Of a DNA stretch of 14,980 nucleotides, positions 1-5,971 are shown in pieces. A program made the position numbers and the translations under genes. The stretch's first letter is position 1, and each line of letters begins with the position of its first letter. The stretch comes from an uncultured Clostridium sp. (GTDB taxonomy: Bacteria > Bacillota > Clostridia > TANB77 > CAG-508), in the NCBI GenBank assembly GCA_946496115.1, contig CAMMFK010000036.1, positions 1-14,980 of the forward strand, given 5' to 3'. Below the pieces are notes generated by a model that searched no databases, had not been told where the DNA came from, and saw nothing but the letters and a program-made list of their open reading frames with translations.

Positions 1-477
1 AACTATTTCATTATTTTCTCTACTTTTTTTTATATCTATAACTCTTTGATTAGCTGAACCTTTCCATTTTAATGTGGGATCATGTAGTTCATCTTTATAT
101 TGACCATCAACTAAAACGTCTACATACTTAAATACTTCTTCATCCTTTAAATCTTCATATTTAAATCCTGTCCACATCCACAAATTTTTATCCGGAAAAT
201 TTTCTTTAAACTTTTTAGCAAGTTTTGTTGTTCCTTCTCTATTAACAGGATTCATTGGCTCTCCTCCTAAAATTGAGAGCCCTTTAATGTGATCCTTTTT
301 ACATAGTTGTAAAACTTTTTCTATTACCTCATCATTAAATTCTTTTCCACCATTAAAATCCCACGTTTCTGGATTAAAACAATTTTTACAATGAAATTGA
401 CACCCTTGCATAAAAATAGATACTCTTACACCTGGCCCATCAGCTATATCCATTTTTCGTATTAAATTATATCTCAT
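1..477 (-). CDS. nrdG: Anaerobic ribonucleotide reductase activating protein NrdG (3' end outside window)
   Basis: Radical-SAM enzyme that installs the glycyl radical on NrdD, allowing anaerobic reduction of ribonucleotides in the cytoplasm. Reading leftward from the ATG at 477, the protein begins MRYNLIRKMDIADGPGVRVS. It carries the CX3CX2C iron-sulfur motif (Cys26, Cys30, Cys33, in CQFHCKNC) and a GGEP motif (LSILGGEPMNP) that contacts S-adenosylmethionine. The frame stays open for 159 codons to the window edge; family members are roughly 150-180 residues, so little is missing. The start lies 2 bp after the nrdD stop, and an AAGGTGG ribosome binding site (488-494) sits inside the end of nrdD, so the two genes are surely co-transcribed and probably translationally coupled. 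Identification is near certain from the motifs and the pairing with nrdD. Confidence 0.96.
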   Translation of the reverse strand, partial: MRYNLIRKMDIADGPGVRVSIFMQGCQFHCKNCFNPETWDFNGGKEFNDEVIEKVLQLCKKDHIKGLSILGGEPMNPVNREGTTKLAKKFKENFPDKNLWMWTGFKYEDLKDEEVFKYVDVLVDGQYKDELHDPTLKWKGSANQRVIDIKKSRENNEIV

Positions 478-479
478 AC

Positions 480-2672
480 TTAATCAGCCACCTTGTTATC
501 TATATGTAGTACTCTTTCTTTTATTTCTTGAGTTCTTCCCTTATTCCAGAAATTAGTACCAATATATCCACATGTACGTCTTGCTACATTTAATGTATTA
601 TGATCTCTATTTCCACAATTTGGACAGAACCACTCGAAATTATCGTCAATTAATATTTCACCTGTATATCCACATTTTTGACAATAATCTGATTTTGTAT
701 TAAGCTCCGCATACATTATATTATCATATATAAATTTTATAACCTCAATAATTGCATCTAAATTATTTTGTAAATTTGGTGTTTCTACATAAGAAATAGC
801 ACCACCTGGACTTAATCTTTGGAATTCACTTTCTAATTTTAATTTAGAAAAAGCGTCTATTTCTTCAAATACTGGAACATGATATGAATTAGTAATATAT
901 CCTCTATCAGTTATTCCTTTTACTGTTCCAAATCTTTCTTTTAAACACTTTGCAAATTTATATGTTGTAGATTCTATTGGTGAACCATATACAGAATAAT
1001 CTATGTCTTCTTCTTTTTTCCATTTTGCTGTCATATCATTTAAATGTTGCATTACTTTTAAACCAAACTCTTTACCTTCTCCATTATCTGTATGTGAATG
1101 TCCTGTCATAACCTTTACACACTCATAAAGTCCTGCATATCCAAGTGAAATTGTAGAATATCCATGATGTAATAACTCATGTATTGATTCTCCCTTATCA
1201 AGTCTTGCTAACGCTCCATTTTGCCATAAAATTGGTGCTACATCACTTGTAGCATTACTTAATCTTTTATGTCTTATTTGTAATGCTCTATGGCATAATT
1301 CTAGTCTTTCATCAAATATTTTCCAGAATTTATCCATATCTCCATCTGCTGAAAGGGCAACATCTGGTAAATTGATTGTTACAACACCTTGATTAAATCT
1401 TCCGTAATATTTACCTTTTCCTTCAACATAGTTTTTAGCATGCGCTATATTTCCTAAGCTCATTGTTCTATCTGGTGTTAAGAATGACCTACATCCCATA
1501 CATGGATAGCATTCGCCATTTCCTAACTCATTTTTCTTTAGTTCTTTCATTACTTTTTCAGAGATATAGTCAGGAACCATTCTTTTTGCTGTACATTCTG
1601 CTGCAAGTTTTGTTAAATACCAGTACTTGCTATCTTCATGAATGTTGTCTTCTTCTAGAACATATAGTAGTTTTGGGAATGCTGGTGTTATGTATACACC
1701 TTTTTCATTTTTGAATCCTAATATTCTTTGTTTTAGGAATTCTTCTATTATCATTGCCAATTCTTCTTTGTATTCATCTGTCTCACCTAAGTACATACAT
1801 ACTGATAGGAATGGTGCTTGTCCATTTGTATTAGTCATAGAATTTACTTGATAATTGAATGTTTGAACACCATCTTCTACTTCTTTTCTTGTATCTTGCA
1901 TTGCAAATTTTTCGCAATCTTTTTTACTTAAGTTTCTTGATTGATATTTTTTCAAATATTTTTCATAGCTTAATCTTACGAATGGTGCTAAGTGTGTAAG
2001 TGATACTGTTGCTCCGCCATAGCTTGATGATGTAACTGCTAATATTATTTGAGTTGCAATTGTTGCAGCAGTAATAAATCTATGTGGTTTTTCTATCATT
2101 ACTCCATTTATAACAGTACCGTTTTGTAACATATCATCTAAGTTGATTAATTCGCAGTTATGCAAAGCATTTTGTGCGAAATAGTCTGCATCATGGAAGT
2201 GAATTATTCCTTTGTCATGAGCTTCTACTATATCTTCTGGAAGTAAAAATCTTCTTGTTATATCTGTACTAGTAATACCTGCTAAATAATCTCTTTGTGT
2301 TGTTACTACTTCTGCATTTTTATTAGAGTTTTCACTATTCCAGTATTCGTTTTCGCCTTCGATTAATTCTTTGATTGATTTATCTGTTGTGTTAGCTTTT
2401 CTAACTAATTCTCTAGTATATCTGTATGTGATATATTTTTTAGCTAAGGTATATTTTCCATAAGACATTAATTTTTCTTCAATTATATCTTGTATATCTT
2501 CAACTAATATTCTTTTTTTGTTTAGCTCTTCAATGTATTTGATTATTTCATCAATTTGCTCCTTTGAAACCTTTTCTTTTCCCCTTACTTCATTATTTGC
2601 TTTTCCTATTGCTATTCTGATTTTTTGTGGGTCGTAATCTACTATATGACCATCCCTTTTTACTATTTTCAT
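480..2672 (-). CDS. nrdD: Anaerobic ribonucleoside-triphosphate reductase (class III), NrdD
   Basis: Oxygen-sensitive glycyl-radical enzyme that reduces ribonucleoside triphosphates to deoxy forms for DNA synthesis; NrdG activates it. The 730-residue product is full length for the family. Residues 1 to about 92 form an ATP-cone allosteric domain (MKIVKRDGHIVDYDPQKI). The catalytic barrel follows, with the HNCELINL and GECYPCMGCRSF segments. A zinc ribbon is formed by Cys664, Cys667, Cys683 and Cys686 (CQKC...CPNC). The glycyl-radical loop is RRTCGYIG, with Gly702 the expected radical site. The start is supported by an AAAGGAGG site 7 nt upstream (2680-2687). It is first in an operon with nrdG and diverges from a Crp/Fnr-type regulator, which suggests redox or metabolite control. 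Its leader is unusually rich in palindromes. No defect is visible. Confidence 0.98.
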   Translation of the reverse strand: MKIVKRDGHIVDYDPQKIRIAIGKANNEVRGKEKVSKEQIDEIIKYIEELNKKRILVEDIQDIIEEKLMSYGKYTLAKKYITYRYTRELVRKANTTDKSIKELIEGENEYWNSENSNKNAEVVTTQRDYLAGITSTDITRRFLLPEDIVEAHDKGIIHFHDADYFAQNALHNCELINLDDMLQNGTVINGVMIEKPHRFITAATIATQIILAVTSSSYGGATVSLTHLAPFVRLSYEKYLKKYQSRNLSKKDCEKFAMQDTRKEVEDGVQTFNYQVNSMTNTNGQAPFLSVCMYLGETDEYKEELAMIIEEFLKQRILGFKNEKGVYITPAFPKLLYVLEEDNIHEDSKYWYLTKLAAECTAKRMVPDYISEKVMKELKKNELGNGECYPCMGCRSFLTPDRTMSLGNIAHAKNYVEGKGKYYGRFNQGVVTINLPDVALSADGDMDKFWKIFDERLELCHRALQIRHKRLSNATSDVAPILWQNGALARLDKGESIHELLHHGYSTISLGYAGLYECVKVMTGHSHTDNGEGKEFGLKVMQHLNDMTAKWKKEEDIDYSVYGSPIESTTYKFAKCLKERFGTVKGITDRGYITNSYHVPVFEEIDAFSKLKLESEFQRLSPGGAISYVETPNLQNNLDAIIEVIKFIYDNIMYAELNTKSDYCQKCGYTGEILIDDNFEWFCPNCGNRDHNTLNVARRTCGYIGTNFWNKGRTQEIKERVLHIDNKVAD

Positions 2673-2733
2673 TTTGCTTCCTCCTTTGTCTCTTTTGGTA
2701 ATGTTTAATTTTTTATTAGTTTGTATTACCTAA

Positions 2734-2772
2734 TATTGATATAAAATTTAATTTATAAATTTTATATCAATA
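2734..2772. repeat. 17-bp perfect inverted repeat upstream of nrdD
   Basis: The arms TATTGATATAAAATTTA (2734-2750) and its exact complement (2756-2772) are separated by 5 nt. It lies 62 bp upstream of nrdD. It could be an operator or, if transcription starts farther upstream, a hairpin in the nrdD leader. It contains no G/C-rich core and no following T-run on the minus strand, so a standard terminator is unlikely. Confidence 0.6.
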
Positions 2773-2989
2773 ATTCCGGAAATATAAAAGTTGCACTTGC
2801 ACCTTTTTTATTTTTGTGCTAATATTGTTTTAGATTTTTAGTATATGCTAATATTTGCTTACGTTTAGCGGTTTGCCATATATTTATTTTGCGGTAAAAA
2901 ATAACTTTTAGGGTTAGCTATTATGTATAACATACATTTTTTGTGTATTTTTCAAGGTTATTTTTTTCGTACATTTTTTTACAAATTTT

Positions 2990-3009
2990 TTATTACAATT
3001 TTGTAATAA
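2990..3009. promoter_or_regulatory. 20-bp palindrome, candidate Crp/Fnr-type operator
   Basis: TTATTACAA-TT-TTGTAATAA is a perfect palindrome with 9-bp arms. It sits about 104 bp upstream of the start of the Crp/Fnr-family gene. Dimeric Crp/Fnr proteins bind palindromes of about this size, so autoregulation or control of nrdDG is a reasonable inference. There is no direct proof. Confidence 0.45.
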
Positions 3010-3112
3010 TTAAAATTAATTATAAAATTTAACCTTTATGCTTTGTAAAACCAACCTTTAAAAGGTCAGAAATGTGCAAAATTTATAGATTTATTGGGGA
3101 GGGTATAAAAAT

Positions 3113-3763
3113 TTGAAAAGTCCATTTTCTAATTTATCTAAAGTTCAAATCGATAAATTATATAATTTATTAGGTGTTCATATTTATACATTTCATAAAG
3201 GCGAGGAAATTTTGCCAACAATTAAAAACGAGAATATTTATGCCATTATTTTAGAGGGCTCTGCTCAAATAATAAACAGTGACTATAATGGAAATGAAAT
3301 TTTAATGGAAAATCTAAGCAAAGATAGTATTTTTGGAAGCAATATTTCTGCCACGAATAGTGAAAACTATCATATTTTTGCAAAAGAGCCTACAAAAATT
3401 TTAGTTATTGATTATAAAGAACTTATGAATCCAGAAAACTTAAAATATAAATATTTTAATGTGTTTTTTAGCAATTTATTTGATATTATAAATTCTAAAT
3501 ATAAAGAAACAAATGAAAGAATTAAAATTTTAGAGAAAAAACAGATTCGTGATAAATTACTTGAATATTTTGACATTGAATATAGAAAAAGTAGATTAAA
3601 TTATTTTTATTTACCTTTTTCTTTTAAAGATTTAGCTGACTATCTTGCAGTTAATAGGTCTGCTATGTTTAGAGAACTTAAAAGTTTGAAAGATGAGCAT
3701 TTTATTGAAATTAACGGTAGAAAAATTACTTTGTTAAATGCTAAGAGTATTAATTTGATATAG
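3113..3763 (+). CDS. Crp/Fnr-family transcriptional regulator
   Basis: Probable DNA-binding regulator, 216 aa. Residues about 15-105 fit the cyclic-nucleotide-binding-type beta-roll (HIYTFHKGEEIL, IYAIILEGSAQI). Residues about 110-145 form the dimerisation helix (INSKYKETNERIKILEKKQIR). Residues about 168-193 form the helix-turn-helix (FSFKDLADYLAVNRSAMFRE), followed by a short wing (EINGRKITLL). The protein contains no cysteine, so it cannot hold an FNR-type iron-sulfur cluster; the effector is unknown. The start is TTG, chosen because a GGGGAGGG site (3096-3103) lies 9 nt upstream and no better start exists. It is divergent from nrdDG, so that operon is its likeliest target. This resembles small clostridial Crp/Fnr regulators placed beside anaerobic or stress genes. 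Family assignment is firm; the target is inferred from position. Confidence 0.88.
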   Translation: MKSPFSNLSKVQIDKLYNLLGVHIYTFHKGEEILPTIKNENIYAIILEGSAQIINSDYNGNEILMENLSKDSIFGSNISATNSENYHIFAKEPTKILVIDYKELMNPENLKYKYFNVFFSNLFDIINSKYKETNERIKILEKKQIRDKLLEYFDIEYRKSRLNYFYLPFSFKDLADYLAVNRSAMFRELKSLKDEHFIEINGRKITLLNAKSINLI

Positions 3764-3764
3764 C

Positions 3765-3799
3765 TGTTTTGAGTACACCTCCCAAAACAACATTTTTTT
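3765..3799 (+). terminator. Rho-independent terminator of the Crp/Fnr-type gene
   Basis: The arms TGTTTTG (3765-3771) and CAAAACA (3783-3789) enclose an 11-nt loop and are followed by a run of seven T (3793-3799). It begins 2 bp after the stop codon. The stem is AT-rich but position and T-run fit. Confidence 0.7.
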
Positions 3800-3844
3800 A
3801 GATGTTTTTAGAAGGTGTTTTTCAAGGCGGCTTTATATCATAAA

Positions 3845-4272
3845 TTAATAAAGTGTCATTCGTGAACCATTGTCATCATTACTCATATCAGGAGGGTTAT
3901 TTGAACGGGCAGATGCTTTAGTCTGCGAATTAACAGTATTATAATAATGACCTCCGCATTTAACTCTAAAAAATGATTTGTTACATAATAAGAGTCTTTT
4001 TTCTCGTTTCTTATATTTTTCATCCATATAAGAATTTGACTCCACTGACTTCCCCACATCATGCCACTTTTTATATTTGTACTTTTTTGTAATGCTTGCT
4101 GTGAATATATTTCTTGTTGTGCATACATTCTATACCATGTTACGTTATTAATTCCTGTCTTTGTTCCTTTTACTATATTTACCTTTTCTATTGCATTATT
4201 TGAGTTAATCATATTGCTTGTTTCATATCTACCTACCCAAAATCCTCCTTTTTCTTCTACACTTTTTACCAT
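3845..4272 (-). pseudogene. Decayed remnant of a pseudopilin/SUMF1-like surface protein gene
   Basis: Two overlapping minus-strand frames together carry pieces of one recognisable protein type. The upstream frame (from 4272) reads GGFWVGRYETSNM, then VKGTKTGINNVTWYRMYAQQE and SGMMWGSQWSQILIWM. The downstream frame, ending with the TAA at 3845-3847, reads FFRVKCGGHYYNTVNSQ, then ASARSNNPPDMSNDDNGSRM. In intact relatives from uncultured Firmicutes, as I recall them, the WVGRYETS...WGSQ block and the RGG...SARSNN...NGSRMTLY block belong to one formylglycine-enzyme-like (SUMF1/FGE fold) C-terminal domain of prepilin-like proteins. Here the central part is missing, the reading frame shifts between the blocks, and there is no signal or prepilin leader. 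I call it a non-functional remnant. Family recognition comes from memory of these motifs, so moderate confidence. Confidence 0.6.
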
Positions 4273-4478
4273 AGCATTAAATTTAGTGTATATTCATCAT
4301 CTATTTCTAAATCGTAAACTTTTCCTGTAACTTCTCCATTTTCGCTTATGTATATATCTGCTCTAAAAGTTCCATCCATAAATTTTTCAGAATATGTATA
4401 TCTATTTTCTTCTTTTTTAAAACCAAATGGTATTAATTTTTCTTTATTTAATTTTAATTTTTTTAAACACTTCTGACT
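4266..4478 (-). pseudogene. Truncated YjbR/MmcQ-family-like fragment
   Basis: The minus strand from 4478 to the TAA at 4266-4268 reads KLKLNKEKLIPFGFKKEENR, then YTYSEKFMDGTFRADIYISE, then GKVYDLEIDDEYTLNL. This resembles the N-terminal half of Firmicute YjbR/MmcQ-type proteins (pattern LI.FGFKK...Y.YS...LDG.F...I.I...G.V..KV.D...EEY.L). No in-frame start precedes it. An AGAGG box is followed by ATAGAGTCAGAAGTGTTTAA, which reads as a start codon mutated from ATG to ATA, with a one-base expansion in an A7 run throwing the frame. The C-terminal DNA-binding-like domain is absent, and sequence switches directly into the neighbouring remnant at about 4272. Probably a dead gene fused to other debris by deletion or recombination. 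Confidence 0.5.
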
Positions 4479-4590
4479 CTATACTATACCTCTTATTTTA
4501 TAGTTTTAAGTATTTTTTCAACAAAATTTTATTTAGTTATTATATAATATCACATTTTTGGCTAAAAATAAAGGGTTAAGCGGTTTTACG

Positions 4591-4619
4591 TTGATTTTTC
4601 TACTTTTTTATGATATATT
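4591..4619 (+). promoter_or_regulatory. Promoter of the Dabb-domain gene
   Basis: A TTGATT -35 (4591-4596), a 17-nt spacer and a TATATT -10 (4614-4619), with an extended TG at 4611-4612. Transcription would start about 17 nt before the ATG at 4643. Confidence 0.65.
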
Positions 4620-4642
4620 GAATTTGAAAGGTTGTGATTTAT

Positions 4643-4927
4643 ATGATTAAACATATTGTAATGTGGAAATTCAAAGAAGGACATGAAGAAGAAATGAATA
4701 AGTTTTTGTCTGATTTAATGAGTTTAAAAGATAAAATTGATGTTATAAGAAGTATGCAAGTTGGAGTTAATTTGAATAAAAATAGTGAATTTAATGCTGT
4801 TTTAATTTCTGAATTTGATAACTTTGATGATTTAAAAGCATACAAAGAAAATCCTGAACACGTAAAAGTATCTAACTTTTGTAAATCAATAAGAGAAAAA
4901 AGAGAAGCTATAGATTTTGAAGAATAA
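4643..4927 (+). CDS. Dabb (stress-responsive alpha-beta barrel) domain protein
   Basis: Small cytoplasmic protein, 94 aa, of the Dabb/ferredoxin-like-fold family (stress-responsive A/B barrel). The N-terminal MIKHIVMWKFKEG is the typical first strand with its conserved histidine. The later VGVNLNKNSEFNAVLISEFD and AYKENPEHVKV segments also match the family; the ENPEHVKV helix end is characteristic. The biochemical role is unknown: relatives include dimeric stress proteins and a few cyclases. I chose the ATG at 4643 rather than the in-frame GTG at 4634. Family proteins begin MIKHIV, and the AAAGG site (4627-4631) is 11 nt from this ATG but only 2 nt from the GTG. It has its own promoter and no operon partner. 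Confidence 0.88.
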   Translation: MIKHIVMWKFKEGHEEEMNKFLSDLMSLKDKIDVIRSMQVGVNLNKNSEFNAVLISEFDNFDDLKAYKENPEHVKVSNFCKSIREKREAIDFEE

Positions 4928-4967
4928 TATTTATTTTTATAATAATATAGATTAAGTTGTTTTTTTG

Positions 4968-4996
4968 TTGAAATTTTTGCTGAATATGATTATAAT
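4968..4996 (+). promoter_or_regulatory. Near-consensus promoter placing the start site on the pentapeptide gene's ATG
   Basis: TTGAAA (4968-4973), a 17-nt spacer and TATAAT (4991-4996). The usual start of transcription 6-7 nt beyond the -10 box falls at 5002-5004, exactly on the ATG at 5003. No Shine-Dalgarno sequence lies between, so the transcript would be leaderless. Confidence 0.6.
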
Positions 4997-5002
4997 TTTC
5001 TT

Positions 5003-5608
5003 ATGGAAAATTTAGATATTAATTTTATAAATGATTATATAAAGAATGAAGAAGATATTAAGAATTGTACTTTCGACTCTATTAACGGAATTATTGATAA
5101 TTCAAATGAAATAGAGTTTAAAAATTGTACTTTTCTTAAATCTTCTTTTGTTATGAGTAATTTAGAATCTTTTTCTTTTACGAATTGTGTATTTGAAAAT
5201 ACTGATTTATCTAATTGTAAATTTGATAATACTTCTTTTGTAAAAGTGAAATTTAAAAATTGCAAGTTACTTGGTTGCTCATTGCTTGAATCTGGCTTTC
5301 TATCTTGCAGTTTTGAAAGCTGTATATTAGATTATGCTAATTTTAATAGTTCAAGCTTAAAAGATTTTTCTATTATTGAATCATCTGTTAGAAATACTAA
5401 CTTTGATGATTGCAGGCTTTCTCGCTTTTCTGTAAAAGATTCTTCTATGATTCTTTCTTCATTTATCAATGTTAATTTGAATAATATTGATTTTTCAAGT
5501 GATGATATTTCTGGAATTGTTGTAGATAAAGATAAATTAACAGGACTTATTGTGAGTACAGAGCAAGCTTTAGATTTGTCTAAGTTGCTTGGAATTGTAA
5601 TTAAATAA
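5003..5608 (+). CDS. Pentapeptide-repeat protein
   Basis: A 201-aa protein that should fold as a right-handed quadrilateral beta-helix. Residues about 20-170 are tandem five-residue repeats with a central F or L and small flanking residues: FKNCTF, FTNCVFENTDLSNCKFDNTSF, FKNCKLLGCSLLESGFLSCSF, YANFNSSSL, NTNFDDCRL. Cysteine is unusually common at the N-C-x-F positions. The C-terminal GLIVSTEQALDLSKLLGIVI matches the capping segment common in Firmicute pentapeptide proteins. Some relatives (Qnr, MfpA, McbG) protect DNA gyrase by mimicking DNA, but most have no known role, so function stays open. No ribosome binding site precedes the ATG and no other in-frame start is available, while a good promoter ends 6 bp upstream. 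Monocistronic. Confidence 0.88.
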   Translation: MENLDINFINDYIKNEEDIKNCTFDSINGIIDNSNEIEFKNCTFLKSSFVMSNLESFSFTNCVFENTDLSNCKFDNTSFVKVKFKNCKLLGCSLLESGFLSCSFESCILDYANFNSSSLKDFSIIESSVRNTNFDDCRLSRFSVKDSSMILSSFINVNLNNIDFSSDDISGIVVDKDKLTGLIVSTEQALDLSKLLGIVIK

Positions 5609-5637
5609 TAATTTTTTAATTTAGGATACCCAAACTC

Positions 5638-5666
5638 TTGCTTTTTTCTTCTTTTGTGTGTATAAT
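5638..5666 (+). promoter_or_regulatory. Promoter of the broken tRNA-Arg gene
   Basis: TTGCTT (5638-5643), a 17-nt spacer and TATAAT (5661-5666), 12 bp before the tRNA 5' end at 5679. Its survival argues that the truncated tRNA was once a working gene. Confidence 0.6.
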
Positions 5667-5678
5667 TAATTATGTTAT

Positions 5679-5719
<41 letters not shown>

Positions 5720-5868
5720 GTCAGTCAATAATAGCGCAAGCTATTGATATATAGGCAGTTTGGGAGTTGGTTTTTTGTTATTCCCCCAAAGCTGCCCCCA
5801 TAAATGCTTGATTTTTATTTACATTATAGTTGAGATTTTATTAAAATTGTTTTATAATAATCATATAT
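5720..5868. other. Junction sequence between broken and intact tRNA-Arg, with two stem-loops
   Basis: No gene. It contains a small hairpin AATAGC-GCAA-GCTATT (5730-5745, with a GNRA-type loop). A larger stem joins GGCAG+TTTGGG (5754-5764) to CCCAAA+G+CTGCC (5785-5796), 11 pairs with one bulged G. It also holds the left copy of a 13-bp inverted repeat (5802-5814) and the promoter of the intact tRNA. This GC-richer patch differs from its surroundings and may be element-end or attachment-site sequence. Confidence 0.5.
5830..5858 (+). promoter_or_regulatory. Promoter of the intact tRNA-Arg
   Basis: TTGAGA (5830-5835), a 17-nt spacer and TATAAT (5853-5858); the tRNA begins 10 bp later. Spacing and -10 box are ideal. 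Confidence 0.7.
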
Positions 5869-5945
5869 GCGGTTATAGTTTAACTGGATTGAATGCAGGC
5901 CTACGAAGTCTGAGATTGGGGGTTCAAGTCCCTCTAACCGCACCA
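5869..5945 (+). tRNA. tRNA-Arg (anticodon ACG)
   Basis: Decodes CGU-family arginine codons. All arms can be drawn: acceptor GCGGTTA paired with TAACCGC; D arm GTTT-AACTGGATT-GAAT; anticodon arm CAGGC-CTACGAA-GTCTG with ACG as anticodon; T arm GGGGG-TTCAAGT-CCCTC; discriminator A and an encoded CCA (5943-5945). Length is 77 nt. It has its own promoter and a hairpin terminator just downstream. It differs clearly from the broken tRNA-Arg(ACG) 190 bp upstream in the acceptor, D loop and anticodon stem, so it is not a simple duplicate. Being next to an integrase reading toward it, it is either the element's attachment gene or a replacement copy brought by the element. Confidence 0.93.
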
Positions 5946-5971
5946 AATCAAGCATTTGTGATTTTTTTATT

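Larger units (their letters stand above)
2673..3112. promoter_or_regulatory. 440-bp divergent spacer between nrdDG and the Crp/Fnr-type gene, with several palindromes
   Basis: No coding sequence is visible. The spacer holds: a 17-bp perfect inverted repeat at 2734-2750 and 2756-2772 (5-nt gap); an 8-of-9 paired repeat at 2787-2806 followed by a T-run on the plus strand; two direct copies of TGCTAATATT at 2817-2826 and 2846-2855; the palindrome ATGTAT-AAC-ATACAT (2923-2937); the palindrome TTATTACAA-TT-TTGTAATAA (2990-3009); and two copies of AACCTTTA 22 nt apart (3031, 3053). A possible leftward promoter is TTGAAA (plus 2950-2955) with a 17-nt spacer to TGTTAT (plus 2927-2932). It would give nrdD a leader of about 250 nt. 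The promoter assignments are weak; the palindromes are directly visible. Confidence 0.6.
5802..5957. repeat. 13-bp inverted repeats flanking the intact tRNA-Arg
   Basis: AAATGCTTGATTT (5802-5814) is the exact complement of AAATCAAGCATTT (5945-5957). The right copy starts on the last base of the tRNA's encoded CCA. Together they bracket the promoter and tRNA as a 156-bp block. A meaning in integration is inference. Confidence 0.5.

Noticed and set aside
2817..2862. NrdR boxes upstream of nrdD
   Set aside because: The paired TGCTAATATT repeats have NrdR-like spacing, but the sequences do not match the known NrdR consensus (acaCwATATaTwGtgT) well enough.
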